Origin: Arachis hypogaea
Lineage: Eukaryota > Streptophyta > Magnoliopsida > Fabales > Fabaceae
Reading direction: 5' to 3'
DNA: 64,000 nucleotides
Assembly (NCBI RefSeq): GCF_003086295.3
Contig: NC_092044.1
Span: forward strand, 2,547,001-2,611,000
A model generated the notes under the pieces. The model was not told where the DNA came from and made no database searches. It saw only the letters and a list, made by a program, of their open reading frames with translations. Positions 27,490-37,838 of the stretch are shown piece by piece. Numbering within the stretch: the first letter of the stretch is position 1; each line of letters opens with the position of its first letter. The translations under genes were made by a program, and so were the position numbers.

Positions 27490-28519
27490 GACTTAAAGCC
27501 ATGTACTAAGCAATTTATTAGAACAGAGGCATAAGCTTTGAATTCAATATCTTCAAATAAAGAGATTAAACAAATACTTTAATTTATAGTTGCTTACCCT
27601 AGTATAAACAAAAACAAAATATACAACTCTTTTAAGGAAAAAAGTTCACTCAAAGCATGAAATTTTTAATGAAACTCAAGATATTTGACTAAACTAAGGA
27701 ATAAGACTAGCACACCATTCAGAATTGGCAAACTTAAAATTTTAGAATTAGTAAATAACTAATGTTTGCTCATGTCCTTTCTAGTAGTAGACCAGAGGGA
27801 CCAGAACCTGCAGCTGCACCGGCGAGGACACAACCTGCCGTGAAAGCTTCGACAGAGAGAGAAAGAGGAGGTGGTGCGGAAGAAGGTGGATGCAGAAGAA
27901 GGAGGTGGCGCGAAACAAGGTTGAACGAGGGAATTTGGGGGGAATTGCGTTTCTGAACTTTGGACGCGGGTAAATGTGTTTTTGGTAATTAAAATCGACG
28001 GCATATTTGTCGATTTTAATTTATAAAAAAATAACATCTATAGCGTCTATTTTATACACTAAATCTACACTGTTTATTCCATTTTAGAAAGCGATCTAGA
28101 CCGTTAAAATTTATTGACGACAACATTGTCGATATTTTAAATAATAAAATAGACGCCATATTTGTCGATTTTAATTTATAAAAAAGCAACACTATAGTGT
28201 CTATTTTATACATTAAATCTACACCGTTTATTCTATTTTAGAAAGCGATCTAGACCGTTAAAATTTATCGACGGCATCATTGTCGATATTTTAAATAATA
28301 AAATAGACGCCATATTCGTCGATTTTAAAATAAAAGTATTTTCGATTTCTGGTGCGTCGATAATGTGACGATAATAGAAAAAAAATTAATGCATTATAAA
28401 AATATCGACGAATTGGCCGTAAATTTTAATATTTTATTTTTAATTATTTTTTTGACAATATCAATAACAGAAATAACCATTGATTTTTGACGTCGAAAAA
28501 AATACTTTTTCTTGTAGTG

Positions 28520-30131
28520 TTAATAATATGAAACGGGAATTAATTCGGCTTCAAGTTCTTCCTAACCAATATAATTTGCACCATGTCAATCTAAATTGCA
28601 TAATATGATACATGATATAATTGCTTTTATCTTATTGTCAAGTCTAAGAGTTCTCTTGAACATGAATAAAGAAATCAATGTTATTTGAATTCAACAGGAA
28701 TAAAGAAATCAATGTGATTTGAATTGAACAGGATGAGACCAACTATGCCTAAAGGTAACAACTAATACACTGAGCATATCGTATAATCAGGCAATCTATA
28801 ATACGAGAGAGTAAGGGTCCGTTTGGCTAGTTTCATAAGTGATTTTTTTTTTAATTTTTAACTTATGAAAAGATGTAGTATTAATGTCTGGTATAATTTT
28901 TAAAATAAAATTGTAACTTTCTAAAAAGTTATTTTAGTGTTTAAGGAGAAATTAAAAAAAATAACTTCTCTCATAATAAAAAGTTTTTTATCATTTTTTT
29001 CTTAAAATAAGTACTTTTAGAACTAAAAAATCAAATACAAAATAATTTATTTATAAGTTACTTTTAATATAAGTATTTATTGTTTAAACTATTTTTTCAA
29101 AAAGTAACTTAATTAAATTGTTTATCCAAACGGAACTTAAATGTAGTGATGATCTCGATTTCTATAGCATCGTTTGGAACTTTTTGTTATATGTGCAAAC
29201 TTTAGCGTACCTTGAGCTGCATCCTGATATCTAAGTCATCAGATTGATACCAATTATATCAACTAAAAAGTATATATGCAATAATGCAACCAAGTAAAAC
29301 TTAAATTTTAATTGTTTTCCTGTTATTAGCATCCATTCCTGCTTTAGTTTGCTAACTCTTTGAAAAACTTAAACTATATGCTGCCTCATGGAACAACTAT
29401 TAGGTTGAAAAATTCCTTAGGTTACTCACAATCTCTTCTAGGATTTAAACCTATTTTCATTCTAAATATCTCTTAAACACAACAGACCACAGCATATATA
29501 GACAAACTAAAACTCTTGATCAAATTGTTATATGAACAGGGTTTTGTTTTGTTTTCACCATCTTAAGAAGGCCACATAAGATTACTATTGATTGAATCGT
29601 TCTTATATTTCTGTTAGTTATAACGAAAAGGTTTATTTCTTAAATAATATCAATATAGTTGACATATTCCCATGTTAAATATGGTATTACATAACACTTG
29701 CACCTGAACCTTTTCAGATATTTCAGATATTACACTGGCAGTTTTGTAAAATCGAATTGATACAAAACAGAAATTGTATAGCATATCATGATGATAAATA
29801 TTAAATAGTTATTGTTTAGTTAGATTCAAAAGGAACCTAATTAAAAATGATTAAATCGAAGACAGAGTCTATAAATAAAAGAATGTTACACATCAAAGTC
29901 TTTTTATGAATTAAGTCCAATTATATTAAATAATAAGACTTGAAATAATGCTAGATATAACTAAATCTTATCATGATAGACTAACTTAGTTGAACTTGAT
30001 TAATGAAACATTATTCAAAAAAAAAAAACAAAAAACAAGGCACCACATTAATGATAATGAAGTTATGGATTCAAGAGACGGTAGGATATTCTTAACCAAA
30101 AGTAGCCAAAATGCAAACTATCCTCAATAGA
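28520..30131. other. continuation of duplicated flank, copy B, with MITE insertion
   Basis: Sequence resumes after the CACTA target duplication and matches 14342-15550. It differs mainly by the MITE at 28815-29137 and an adjacent stretch of about 130 bases absent from copy A. No genes. Confidence 0.75.
28815..29137. mobile_element. Tourist-like MITE (PIF/Harbinger type)
   Basis: The termini GGGTCCGTTTGG and CCAAACGGAACT are imperfect inverted repeats. The duplicated target is TAA (28812-28814 and 29138-29140). The interior is A/T-rich with no ORF, 323 bp. Copy A lacks it at the equivalent site near 14640. Confidence 0.75.
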
Positions 30132-31439
30132 TTATAGGCTTGGCTTAAATAACCGCATTTCAGATGAGCAACTTGGAAGACCAAAGTGAGAGGGTGAAAC
30201 TAAGCTTTCATGATAGACATGAAAGATCCTTGAGCCTGAGCCCCGATACAAAGGAGGATGTTTGGTCATGCCATCACTAGAGCTGTCAATATTAGGAACA
30301 TATATGCTGCCATCCTTTACGTTACATAAAATTAAAATGCCACTAGGAGATTTCGCTAGTAGAACATCACTTTTCAACATGTACATAGGCCGTAATACAT
30401 CATTTAAACAATAATTAATGAGTGGCGGGTGCTTGCGGATTATTGCCAATTTAGTCCAAGATTGAGGAACTCCATAGTCCTTCAACAACCAGAGAGTCCA
30501 ATGAGTTTTCTTAGTCTCACAACAAACAGCAAGACAACCCCCCAAGATAAACAATCGGGGAAACACACTGCGATCATCATCTGAATCCCTACTGGGAGCG
30601 GAAAACTGACTATAAGTCTCTTTCACCAAGTCAACGGAAAGAACTGCCACAACACTATCAAGACCGCTGCAAAGAAGCCAATTAAGGGTGCCAGTGCCAC
30701 TTACAAAACGCCCTGTCCAACCCACCACAGAAGCCTTGTTATCGGGGTGATGTAGTCTATTAGGGAAATCCTGAATTGTTCTCCATTTAGATTTTGGGCC
30801 GAATGTGAAAATTCTGGTGACAAATTCACCTGATTTCTTAATCACAGTCCCGAAAAGCTTATACTTGTCGTTCACATGATCATAACCGAATCCACAATAG
30901 TGGAAGAGACCACCAATTTTAAGCGGCTGAGATGTGAATCCAGTGCAGGGGTTCCACAACATGGCACGACCCTCAAGCACATCGTCGTGCAAGCACAGCA
31001 ATCCATTACAAGAGCCAATGATGCTACGGCAGCGTCGTCCCTCGTAGGCAACTACTTTAGTCGGTTCACGGGGAGGGTTCTCGAACACAGATCGGGCGGA
31101 GAAAATTCCGATGATGGGGTATGAGTAGCTTGAGCTATAATAGGCAATACGCGGGTGGGTCAAGGCTGGATCCACCGCCATTGAACGTCGAAGGTGGTCC
31201 TTGGCAAATTGGGAACTGGAAATTAGGGTTCTCCATGAACTGCAGACGCTGTTACTTAATCGCACAAGAGAACTCGCCGGAATCCTCAGCAGGATTTCCT
31301 CTATGAGCTCGTCCATGAGGGCAGGCATCCCGGTGGTTGTGACGACCTTCCCCTTCCTCTCATCATCATTATCATCGTCGTGAAGCGGACTATTCATGCG
31401 TTCCATGAGTTGGATTTTAGGATTACTAGCATCAACCAT
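30132..31439 (-). CDS. F-box protein with FBA-type C-terminus, copy B, 435 aa
   Basis: Intact one-exon paralogue of 15551-16888. It has the same F-box (LMDELIEEILLRIPASSLVRL, SWRTLISSSQFAKDHL) and F-box-associated motifs (LWNPCTGFTSQPL, FGYDHVNDKYKLFG, GTGTLNWLL, VLSVDLVKETYSQF). It starts MVDASNPKIQLMERMN. Relative to copy A, 36 bp are missing immediately after the shared ATG, which keeps the frame. Presumed SCF substrate adaptor with unknown target. Substitutions are spread along the protein without stops, consistent with retained coding function or recent duplication. Confidence 0.85.
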   Translation of the reverse strand: MVDASNPKIQLMERMNSPLHDDDNDDERKGKVVTTTGMPALMDELIEEILLRIPASSLVRLSNSVCSSWRTLISSSQFAKDHLRRSMAVDPALTHPRIAYYSSSYSYPIIGIFSARSVFENPPREPTKVVAYEGRRCRSIIGSCNGLLCLHDDVLEGRAMLWNPCTGFTSQPLKIGGLFHYCGFGYDHVNDKYKLFGTVIKKSGEFVTRIFTFGPKSKWRTIQDFPNRLHHPDNKASVVGWTGRFVSGTGTLNWLLCSGLDSVVAVLSVDLVKETYSQFSAPSRDSDDDRSVFPRLFILGGCLAVCCETKKTHWTLWLLKDYGVPQSWTKLAIIRKHPPLINYCLNDVLRPMYMLKSDVLLAKSPSGILILCNVKDGSIYVPNIDSSSDGMTKHPPLYRGSGSRIFHVYHESLVSPSHFGLPSCSSEMRLFKPSL

Positions 31440-32155
31440 GAAAAGTTCCCTTGTGTCTTTTATAGGTTGAAACTGTTGAAGAGTTCCCCCTCAAATACAC
31501 TAAATAAATAAAAAACAAATCTTTTTTTATTAAAAAAATATATTTTATCTACTTTAACAATTTGATCAAGTTGATATTGTCGATATTTAATTCAAAGATA
31601 AACACTTGTTTGGTGAACTTTAAAAAAAAATTTTTTTTTTAGTTCTCTTTTTTTAAAAGATTTTATGAAGAAGTAAAAGTAATTTTTTGTTTTGATATCT
31701 TGTGTAAAAAGATCTTTTTATTTATTGGATATAATAATATAAAAATATTTTTTTGTTTATTTATTACATAAAAAATATCTTTTTTTTAAAAGAAAAAAAT
31801 ATTAAAAAAAAAGATATAAATTACAGCTTCTTAAAAAAAATATTTTTTTATTTTTCTAATGTTTTTACTTTTAATAGAAATTTACTAAACACACTAAAAA
31901 ATAAAAAAAATATTTTTTTATTGAATTTTTTTTTAACAAGATAATGATGCCCAAGCAAGTACAAAATCTTTGATGATCACTTGACTATAATAAAATGGAT
32001 AGAATATAATTATAATAAGATATTATGAAAATTAAATAATTAAATAAATAACTAATTAACAAATAAATTAACAATAAAATAAAAAATAAATTATTTAAAA
32101 TTTCTTTTTGAAATTTAAATATATTAGAAGGAGAGAAGTAGATGGACAAGTGAGA
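31427..32155 (-). pseudogene. DDX11 gene fragments (exons 7 and 5), copy B
   Basis: 31427-31490 matches helicase exon 7 (CATGAAAAG...GGTTGAA.. GAGTTCCCCCT). 31530-31602 continues with the exon 5 segment (AATTTGATCAAGTTGATATTGTC). The segment is interrupted by a MITE and resumes at about 31963 (AAAATCTTTGATGA). The exon 4 piece seen in copy A is absent. Confidence 0.7.
31603..31960. mobile_element. MITE-like insertion in the copy B helicase fragment
   Basis: The inserted DNA is bounded by ACTTGTTTGG and CCAAGCAAGT, with a T/A-rich interior. Copies A and C have uninterrupted sequence at the site (AAAGATAAAATCTTTGAT). The exact ends and target duplication are unclear. Confidence 0.55.
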
Positions 32156-32407
32156 GATAAAAAGCTAACTGGTTAAATAGTAATAAGATTTGAATTGGGG
32201 AGCTTTCTTCGGTAGAGAAAGTATTTTCTGGCCCTTCATGGACCAGATAATAAAATAAATTAATAAAAAATATTGGGGTGGGTTCACAAATAGATAATAA
32301 TAGTGGTTGGGGATGAATATTAATTGGGGATCTCCAATAATCAAGCTCAGCCTTCTGAACAGCTCTACTATCTCCAACATTCATCATTTTCACCTCACCA
32401 CGCCTCT

Positions 32408-32893
32408 CTACTTGTTCTTAGAACTACTTCCGTTTCCACTTCCATTTCCATCACGCTTTTTTCTCTTCAAACCATGATCATCAAAATTAGAATCTCCACC
32501 ACCACTTACAGCACAAGATGTCCTATCTTCATCATTCATATTATTATTATTCTGTTGATCAATCCAGCCAGCACAAGTATCGCTATCATCATTCCCAATT
32601 GTCAAGATCGAATTTTTTAACTTCCAAATTAGAATTTCCATTAACCCCATCACCCCAAAGTAAACCCTTGAGCTCCTTGTGCACTGCGTTGTAGTGTTGT
32701 ACAGATTCGAAAGCAAGTAATCAGGCGCATCTGGGTCATTGAATCCATCATAGATCCCACGAACACCTAACCGTGTTCCTCCGACACCACCACGTGACAA
32801 TCCTCCACTACTTTTCCCTGACACCACTGAACATTCTGGTGACCTTCTATTGCCGCCGCCGCCGTTGAATCGTCGTCTTCCAACAAGCTCCAT
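32408..32893 (-). CDS. unrecognised ORF, 161 aa
   Basis: An ORF with a Gly/Arg-rich start (MELVGRRRFNGGGGNRR), then RLGVRGIYDGFNDPDAPDYL and an Asn/Asp/Lys-rich, Gly-Ser-Asn-ended tail. I do not recognise a family. Its composition (low-complexity Gly and Asn runs ending in a basic KRKKRDG segment) could be a nuclear protein, the first exon of a longer gene, or a fragment carried into this block. No comparable ORF exists in copies A or C, where the flanking DNA is contiguous without it. Confidence 0.3.
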   Translation of the reverse strand: MELVGRRRFNGGGGNRRSPECSVVSGKSSGGLSRGGVGGTRLGVRGIYDGFNDPDAPDYLLSNLYNTTTQCTRSSRVYFGVMGLMEILIWKLKNSILTIGNDDSDTCAGWIDQQNNNNMNDEDRTSCAVSGGGDSNFDDHGLKRKKRDGNGSGNGSSSKNK

Positions 32894-32947
32894 TTGCTGC
32901 TGAAATTTACGCTGTTTTTTTTGTCAGGATTAGGACCAAAAGAGGTC

Positions 32948-33265
32948 CAAACCAAAGAATAGCACACCATGACCAACCCAATTTATCTCCCTGTAACTCA
33001 GCATCTGTTACCCTGTGACACACCAAGCTTTCACTTTTCATTCATGGCGGACCTTCAAAAAAAAGTAACAGCGTTGAACTGGAACCAAAAAAATAACTCA
33101 TTTAGTCCAAAAAACAGCACATCATGATCAACTCGATCCATCTTCTTGCAACTCAGCATCTACTACCTTGTGACACACTAAGCTTGCACTCATGGCGAAT
33201 CTTCAAAAAAAAAAAGTAACAGCGTGAAACCAGAATAAAAAAAAATAACTCATTTAGTCCAAAAA
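32948..33265. repeat. imperfect tandem duplication, two units of about 155 bp
   Basis: Both units carry the same series of words: GTCCAAA.., AGCACA(C/T)CATGA(C/T)CAAC, CAACTCAGCATCT, TTGTGACACAC, ATGGCG, then AAAAGTAACAGCGT. Boundaries are approximate, and the unit function is unknown. Confidence 0.7.
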
Positions 33266-33539
33266 ATAAATAAATCGAATTTTATAACTCAAATCGAACC
33301 AAATTACGTTGAATCTGTCTACAAATTTATTAATTTTTAGGTGAAATATAAAATTTTCAACTATTACTATAAGAGAGCCATCTTAACTATTAAAATAGTA
33401 TCTTTTTATTTGATCCATCAAAATCCAAAAAATACTTTTCCCACCAAAGACATTCCCTTGAATTGGATATGGGGCCGATACGGACTAGATTTAAGTATCA
33501 AACTATCAATTTCTGATTCCGGGGAAACCCTTATAATAA

Positions 33540-33732
33540 TCATGTATCTGAACCTACAAAATTTCATCAAACAAGTTGCAGCAGCCCCGTGCGGCCGTGC
33601 CTCCTTTCCTCGTCATCTTTCTCGTTTGTCCTCCGCCGACCACCGTTCTTCTCGTCTCCATCCGAAGCTCCCACGCCGATTATTCGTTTCCTCTGTCTCC
33701 GGGTCCTCCTGTCCGCCATCGTCTTCCTGTAG
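33540..33732 (+). other. putative 5' leader exon of the FAR1-like gene
   Basis: A GC-richer segment (GTTGCAGCAGCCCCGTGCGG...CTTCCTGTAG) ends in a good donor (AG|GTAAGCC at 33733). A matching acceptor (TTCAG) lies at 35518, just before the FAR1-like ATG. The same leader, donor and following 120 bases of intron recur at 46265-46625 in front of F-box gene C. Confidence 0.5.
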
Positions 33733-35535
33733 GTAAGCCTCTGTTTTACTTCTTCTTTTTTTTTTCAATTTTAACTGAAAACGTCGAGGCCTCTGGTTTT
33801 CTTCTCATAGAATTTCAATGTATGTTTTATCTTGTACATTCAATAGCGATGCCGCTGAGAGTAGAATTGTTAGAAGGTGCGTTCTGTGGTACCCATTATG
33901 TTACCATGGCTATAGTGACTACAAGCAACCTACCAATTAAATGTGAACACTTGGCTTCTCTAAAATAAAGTTCACTTTGAGTTACTGTGTTTAAGTAGGG
34001 TAAAAAGACTAATAATTAGAGTAAACAATTTGAATAGAAATTTGGAAAAGATTATTTTTCTATACTAAAAAAATAAAGAAAAAATAAATGTTATTACATC
34101 ATCCATGAATACTGAGGTATTATATGAGTTAGGGTTTTTTGGGAGTGGAAAGAGTAATCGTTATAGGAAGCATTGGCATACACATTGTTTGCGATCTGCT
34201 ACGAGAAGAGAAAAAGTGGGAATCCAATGGGAAACCGCCGTTGAGTTTGCTGGAAGATGTCGGAGAACTATTTGTTCTTGGTACTCGTGGTCGAAGAAGA
34301 TAGATGTTGGAAGCAGGGTAGTAACGACTGATGAAGACAGAGCAACTTATGACCTGTTAAGAGGATTTTATGGATTATGTGTGTTTTACTTACTTCTGTC
34401 TGGTATAGTTTTTCATAGATACTGTTTTGAGGGAGAAATGTGTGGCTGAAAACAATGTACAGGAGACGCTTTTACCGTATCTCATGACTTGACCAAATAT
34501 TGTGTTTGTTTTAGTTAATAACAGTAACTATATAATCACTAATTTCTTGTAGTGCAAAATTTGTTGTTGGAGTAAGTAGTGTACCAAAATGTGGTAATTT
34601 AGAACTAGGTTACTTGTATAAATTTATTTCCATAGTAATTGAGGCTAACATCTTCAAGTGTGGCTACTATTTAGTTCTGTAACACCTTCTTAATGTAATC
34701 ACTTAGATTCTTGTAGACATTTTATCATTGGAAAAGTTATGTATGAGATTTAGGGAATGTTAAAAAACTGAACTAATGAAGAAGCCGTGTTGGCATAAAT
34801 TAATAGTAGAGTACCAAATTTTACTGCATAGCATGAATACACGTTGGGCATCATGGAGTACACTCTAGGTAAAATGGCATTCAGAAATTAAGCCTTTGAA
34901 GAGTTAAACTTTTTGTTTTTGGTCATTTTGATTCAGAGTTGTGGCCTATAAATTACATGATTTTGTCTCTATTTCCACCCGAACATAAGCATTTTGCATT
35001 CATACTTTCATTTGTACATGTATGATTGTTATTGAGTGTGGACGAAAAAGATTAAATTGAGAAAAGAATTCTGTTTTTGTTAAGAAGTGAACTCTAATTT
35101 ATTTCAAGTATAAATTCATGATTTGAAACAATTAATTGCATGTATAAAATAATTTTTTTAGACTTTACTCTGTTTATCCTTGTGGTTATCTATTTGTTTT
35201 TTCTTTATTTATTCATTAAGAATAAATTTGACCTTTCAATATTTAGTAATAATGAACTTGCAGTCAGACAAATTTTGGTCTGATTTAGTTTCTACATTAA
35301 CGTGAAGATTTGAAAATGATATTTTTCTTGTACTCCAAACCAAATAAAAGAATTCTTTTCTTGATGGATAGCTATTCTGAAGGCATTCCAAACACAGTAT
35401 AAGCTGATCCAAGGTTCTTTTGGATGCTAATTAATGATTTTTGGGTTGTATGTCTTATACTCAGTTACTATGTTATTTTTGTCTAAGTTGCCAACTGACA
35501 AATTCGTTGCCTGTTCAGGTATTTGGTGGTGTGAG
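33733..35535 (+). other. putative leader intron of the FAR1-like gene
   Basis: No gene recognised. A 114-residue ORF at 34105-34449 shows no family features. The rest is AT-rich and intron-like, ending in a pyrimidine tract and acceptor at 35518. Confidence 0.4.
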
Positions 35536-37838
35536 ATGGACAGCGATTCAGAAAATAGCTCAGAGTTCTCTGCACAGTGGAGTGATGGATGGAGCACGGG
35601 ATCGGAGGCTGACGAATGTGAGACAGTAAGGCAATCAAAAGAAGTGGACATGACATTGTTGGATACTGAGGGAAGTAGTAGGGTAGCAGATGATGCAAAA
35701 GATCAAGGATCTAGTTGGGCGACTGTGAGGTCAGTTGAAGAACCAAATAATTCCAATCGCTGCGAGGCAGGGGTAACAGCAGAAGATTTGGCTATTGCTG
35801 AGTTCGATTCAGTTGAGGAGGCATATGCAAGGTACGTGGAATATGCACGGGTTATCGGGTTTGCAGTTCGAAAGGGAGATTCGGGAAGAGATAATGAAGG
35901 TAATGTTGTGAGAAAATTTTTCTTCTGCAACAGAGAAGGTTGCGCGATAAGAAACATTACGAGAGGATTGATAGACAGCGGGCACACAAACCAATTACAA
36001 GAACCAATTGTAATGCTCGGTTTGTGGTTCATTTAGACAAGGGTTGTGGAAAGTGGAAGATGAAGTCTTTCGTCGTGGATCATAACCATGAACTAGCCCC
36101 AGCAGACCACACAAATGTGATGGCACCGCATTGGCACATGTCGGAAGGCGACAAGGCCCATGTTCATAGCTTGCACGAAGCAGGTTTTCAGACAACCCAA
36201 ATCATGGGATTCTTTGCGTATCTCGCAGGTGGTTATCGCAATTTGCATTTTATAAAGAAGGATCTATATAACTATATCGATGATGTTTGACGTTCCCGCA
36301 TAGTAGAGGGTGATGCTGCTGCGGCCATTAGTTATCTTAAAGGGAAGACCGAACTTGATCCCCTAGCTGTGGTACAATACTCGTACTGTGCTGAGAACCA
36401 TTTGGGTAATCTATTTTGGGTGATGGTCAAATGCAGCATGACTATGATTGTTTTGGTGATGTCTTGGCCTTTGACTCAACCTATAGAAAGAATTTATACA
36501 ATAGGCCTTTGGTGATTTTTTCAGGTACTAACCATCATAGACAGACCATTATATTTGGGTTTGGGTTGCTTGAGGATGAGAAGATTCCTTCTTATAAATG
36601 GTTGCTAAGGAGTTTTTTGGATGTAATGAGGCAAAAGGAGCCGATGGTTGTGGTTACTGATGGAGACGAATCAATGAAGGAGGCTATCTGGAGCGAGTTT
36701 CCTAATGCAGCACACAGACTATGTAGTTGGCATCTTGCTCGGAATGCTGTCTCTAATATTAAGGATGCTAATTTCTGTAGTGCATTCAAGACTGTATGGA
36801 AACTTTGTGGTTGAAGAATTTGAGAACTATTGGGCGGAGATGGTTGAGAGCTTTGGTTTAGAGAATAATGAGTGGATTGGAAAAACATACGAGAAGAGGG
36901 CGCATTGGGCAAACGCCTATCTGTGTGATAAGTTTTGTGCAGGAGTTAGAACAACATCGAGATGTGAGGGAATCAATTCATCCCTCAAGAAGTTTATTAG
37001 ATCTGGAAATTGTCTACTTGAGCTCGTGGAGAACCTGGATCGTGTGGTGAAGGATTATCGGAATAATCAGTTCATGGCCGACTTCAAAAGCTTGTATTCG
37101 GAACCGGAGATGACAACAGGGTTGGAAAGTATTGAGAAGGCTGTAAGCAAGGTGTATACGCGAGAGATATTCTTTGAGGTTAAGAAACAAATAGAGTCAG
37201 TTGGTGCGTTGCTCGTGCTTCATCGTGAGACTTATGGTACCATTCAGAAGTTCATGCTAAGGAAGTTCTGAAAGCCCCGTTGAATTTATACTGTTTTATA
37301 CGATAGCAGTTTCGAAAATTATGAGTGCTCGTGCAAGTTGTGGAACAGTCTAGGGGTCCCTTGTAGTCATATATTTTGTGCGATGAAGGAGCTTGAGATA
37401 GAGGCGTTGCCTAGGCTATTAGTGCTTCGCAGGTGGTGTAAAGATGCAAAAACATTGGTGTCAGTTGGTGAAGTGCCAGTGGTCGATCCGGAAAAGGCGT
37501 TTCGGGTACGTTATGGGTCTCTGTGGAGTGCATGTATGTCTATGTGCTATATAGCCGCCCAGGATGGAGAAACGTACGAGAATGTTCTTTCTCAAGTAGC
37601 AAAATTGACGAAGGAAATTGAGTCAGCAGGCCCACGAGGCGGAAGGAACCGATTTGGGAGAGCAGGCGATGACCATGTCAACATGATGGATCCAACTATT
37701 GTAAAGTCGAAGGGTGCTCCCAGGGGCAGCACGAACGCAAAAATGGGAAGGCGATGTAGAAGGTGCCATGGGCTTGGGCACGATCGTAGGAATTGTACTG
37801 CGAGGAACGAACAACCAGATGATGAGGTTATTTTCTAA
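35536..37838 (+). pseudogene. FAR1/FHY3-like (MULE-transposase-derived) pseudogene
   Basis: Family members are nuclear transcription factors domesticated from Mutator-like transposases, or the transposases themselves. Parts in order: acidic N-terminus (MDSDSENSSEFS); FAR1 zinc-finger domain (FDSVEEAYARYVEYARVIGF, FFFCNREG, TRTNCNARFVVHL, DHNHEL); MULE transposase core (GDVLAFDSTYRKNLYNRPLV, VVVTDGDESMKEAIW, AAHRLCSWHLARN); SWIM finger (YECSCKLWNSLGVPCSHIFC at about 37321-37380); C-terminal zinc knuckle (CRRCHGLGHDRRNC). The frame is broken by single-base losses near 35940 and 36420 and an indel near 36790. Stops lie at 36288-36290, 37269-37271 and 37281-37283, the first two being TGA where the family has Arg. 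It is a recognisable but non-functional copy. Confidence 0.88.

Larger units (their letters stand above)
20983..28519. mobile_element. CACTA (CMC/En-Spm-type) transposon, non-autonomous, with nested copia
   Basis: The ends are CACTACAAGAAA at 20983 and TTTTTCTTGTAGTG finishing at 28519, i.e. perfect CACTA-type terminal inverted repeats. A 3-bp target duplication TTA flanks the element (20980-20982 and 28520-28522), as expected for the superfamily. Subterminal regions (about 21003-21430 and 27990-28500) are crowded with AAAATCGACGGC/GCCGTCGAT-type motifs in both orientations, the usual transposase-binding array. Without the copia insertion, about 2.2 kb remains and no transposase is recognisable, so it is non-autonomous. 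The small GC-rich ORF at 27759-28037 has no features I can name. Confidence 0.9.

Noticed and set aside
27759..28037. 92-residue ORF (and its antisense) inside the CACTA element
   Set aside because: GC-rich interior of a non-autonomous transposon with subterminal repeats at one end. No transposase motif.
33576..33968. ORFs of 130 residues over the shared leader segment
   Set aside because: They span a splice donor and an untranslated exon, and the matching region before F-box C does not keep the frame.
34105..34449. 114-residue ORF in the putative leader intron
   Set aside because: Intact, but no recognisable family, splice support or conservation. Left as intron content.
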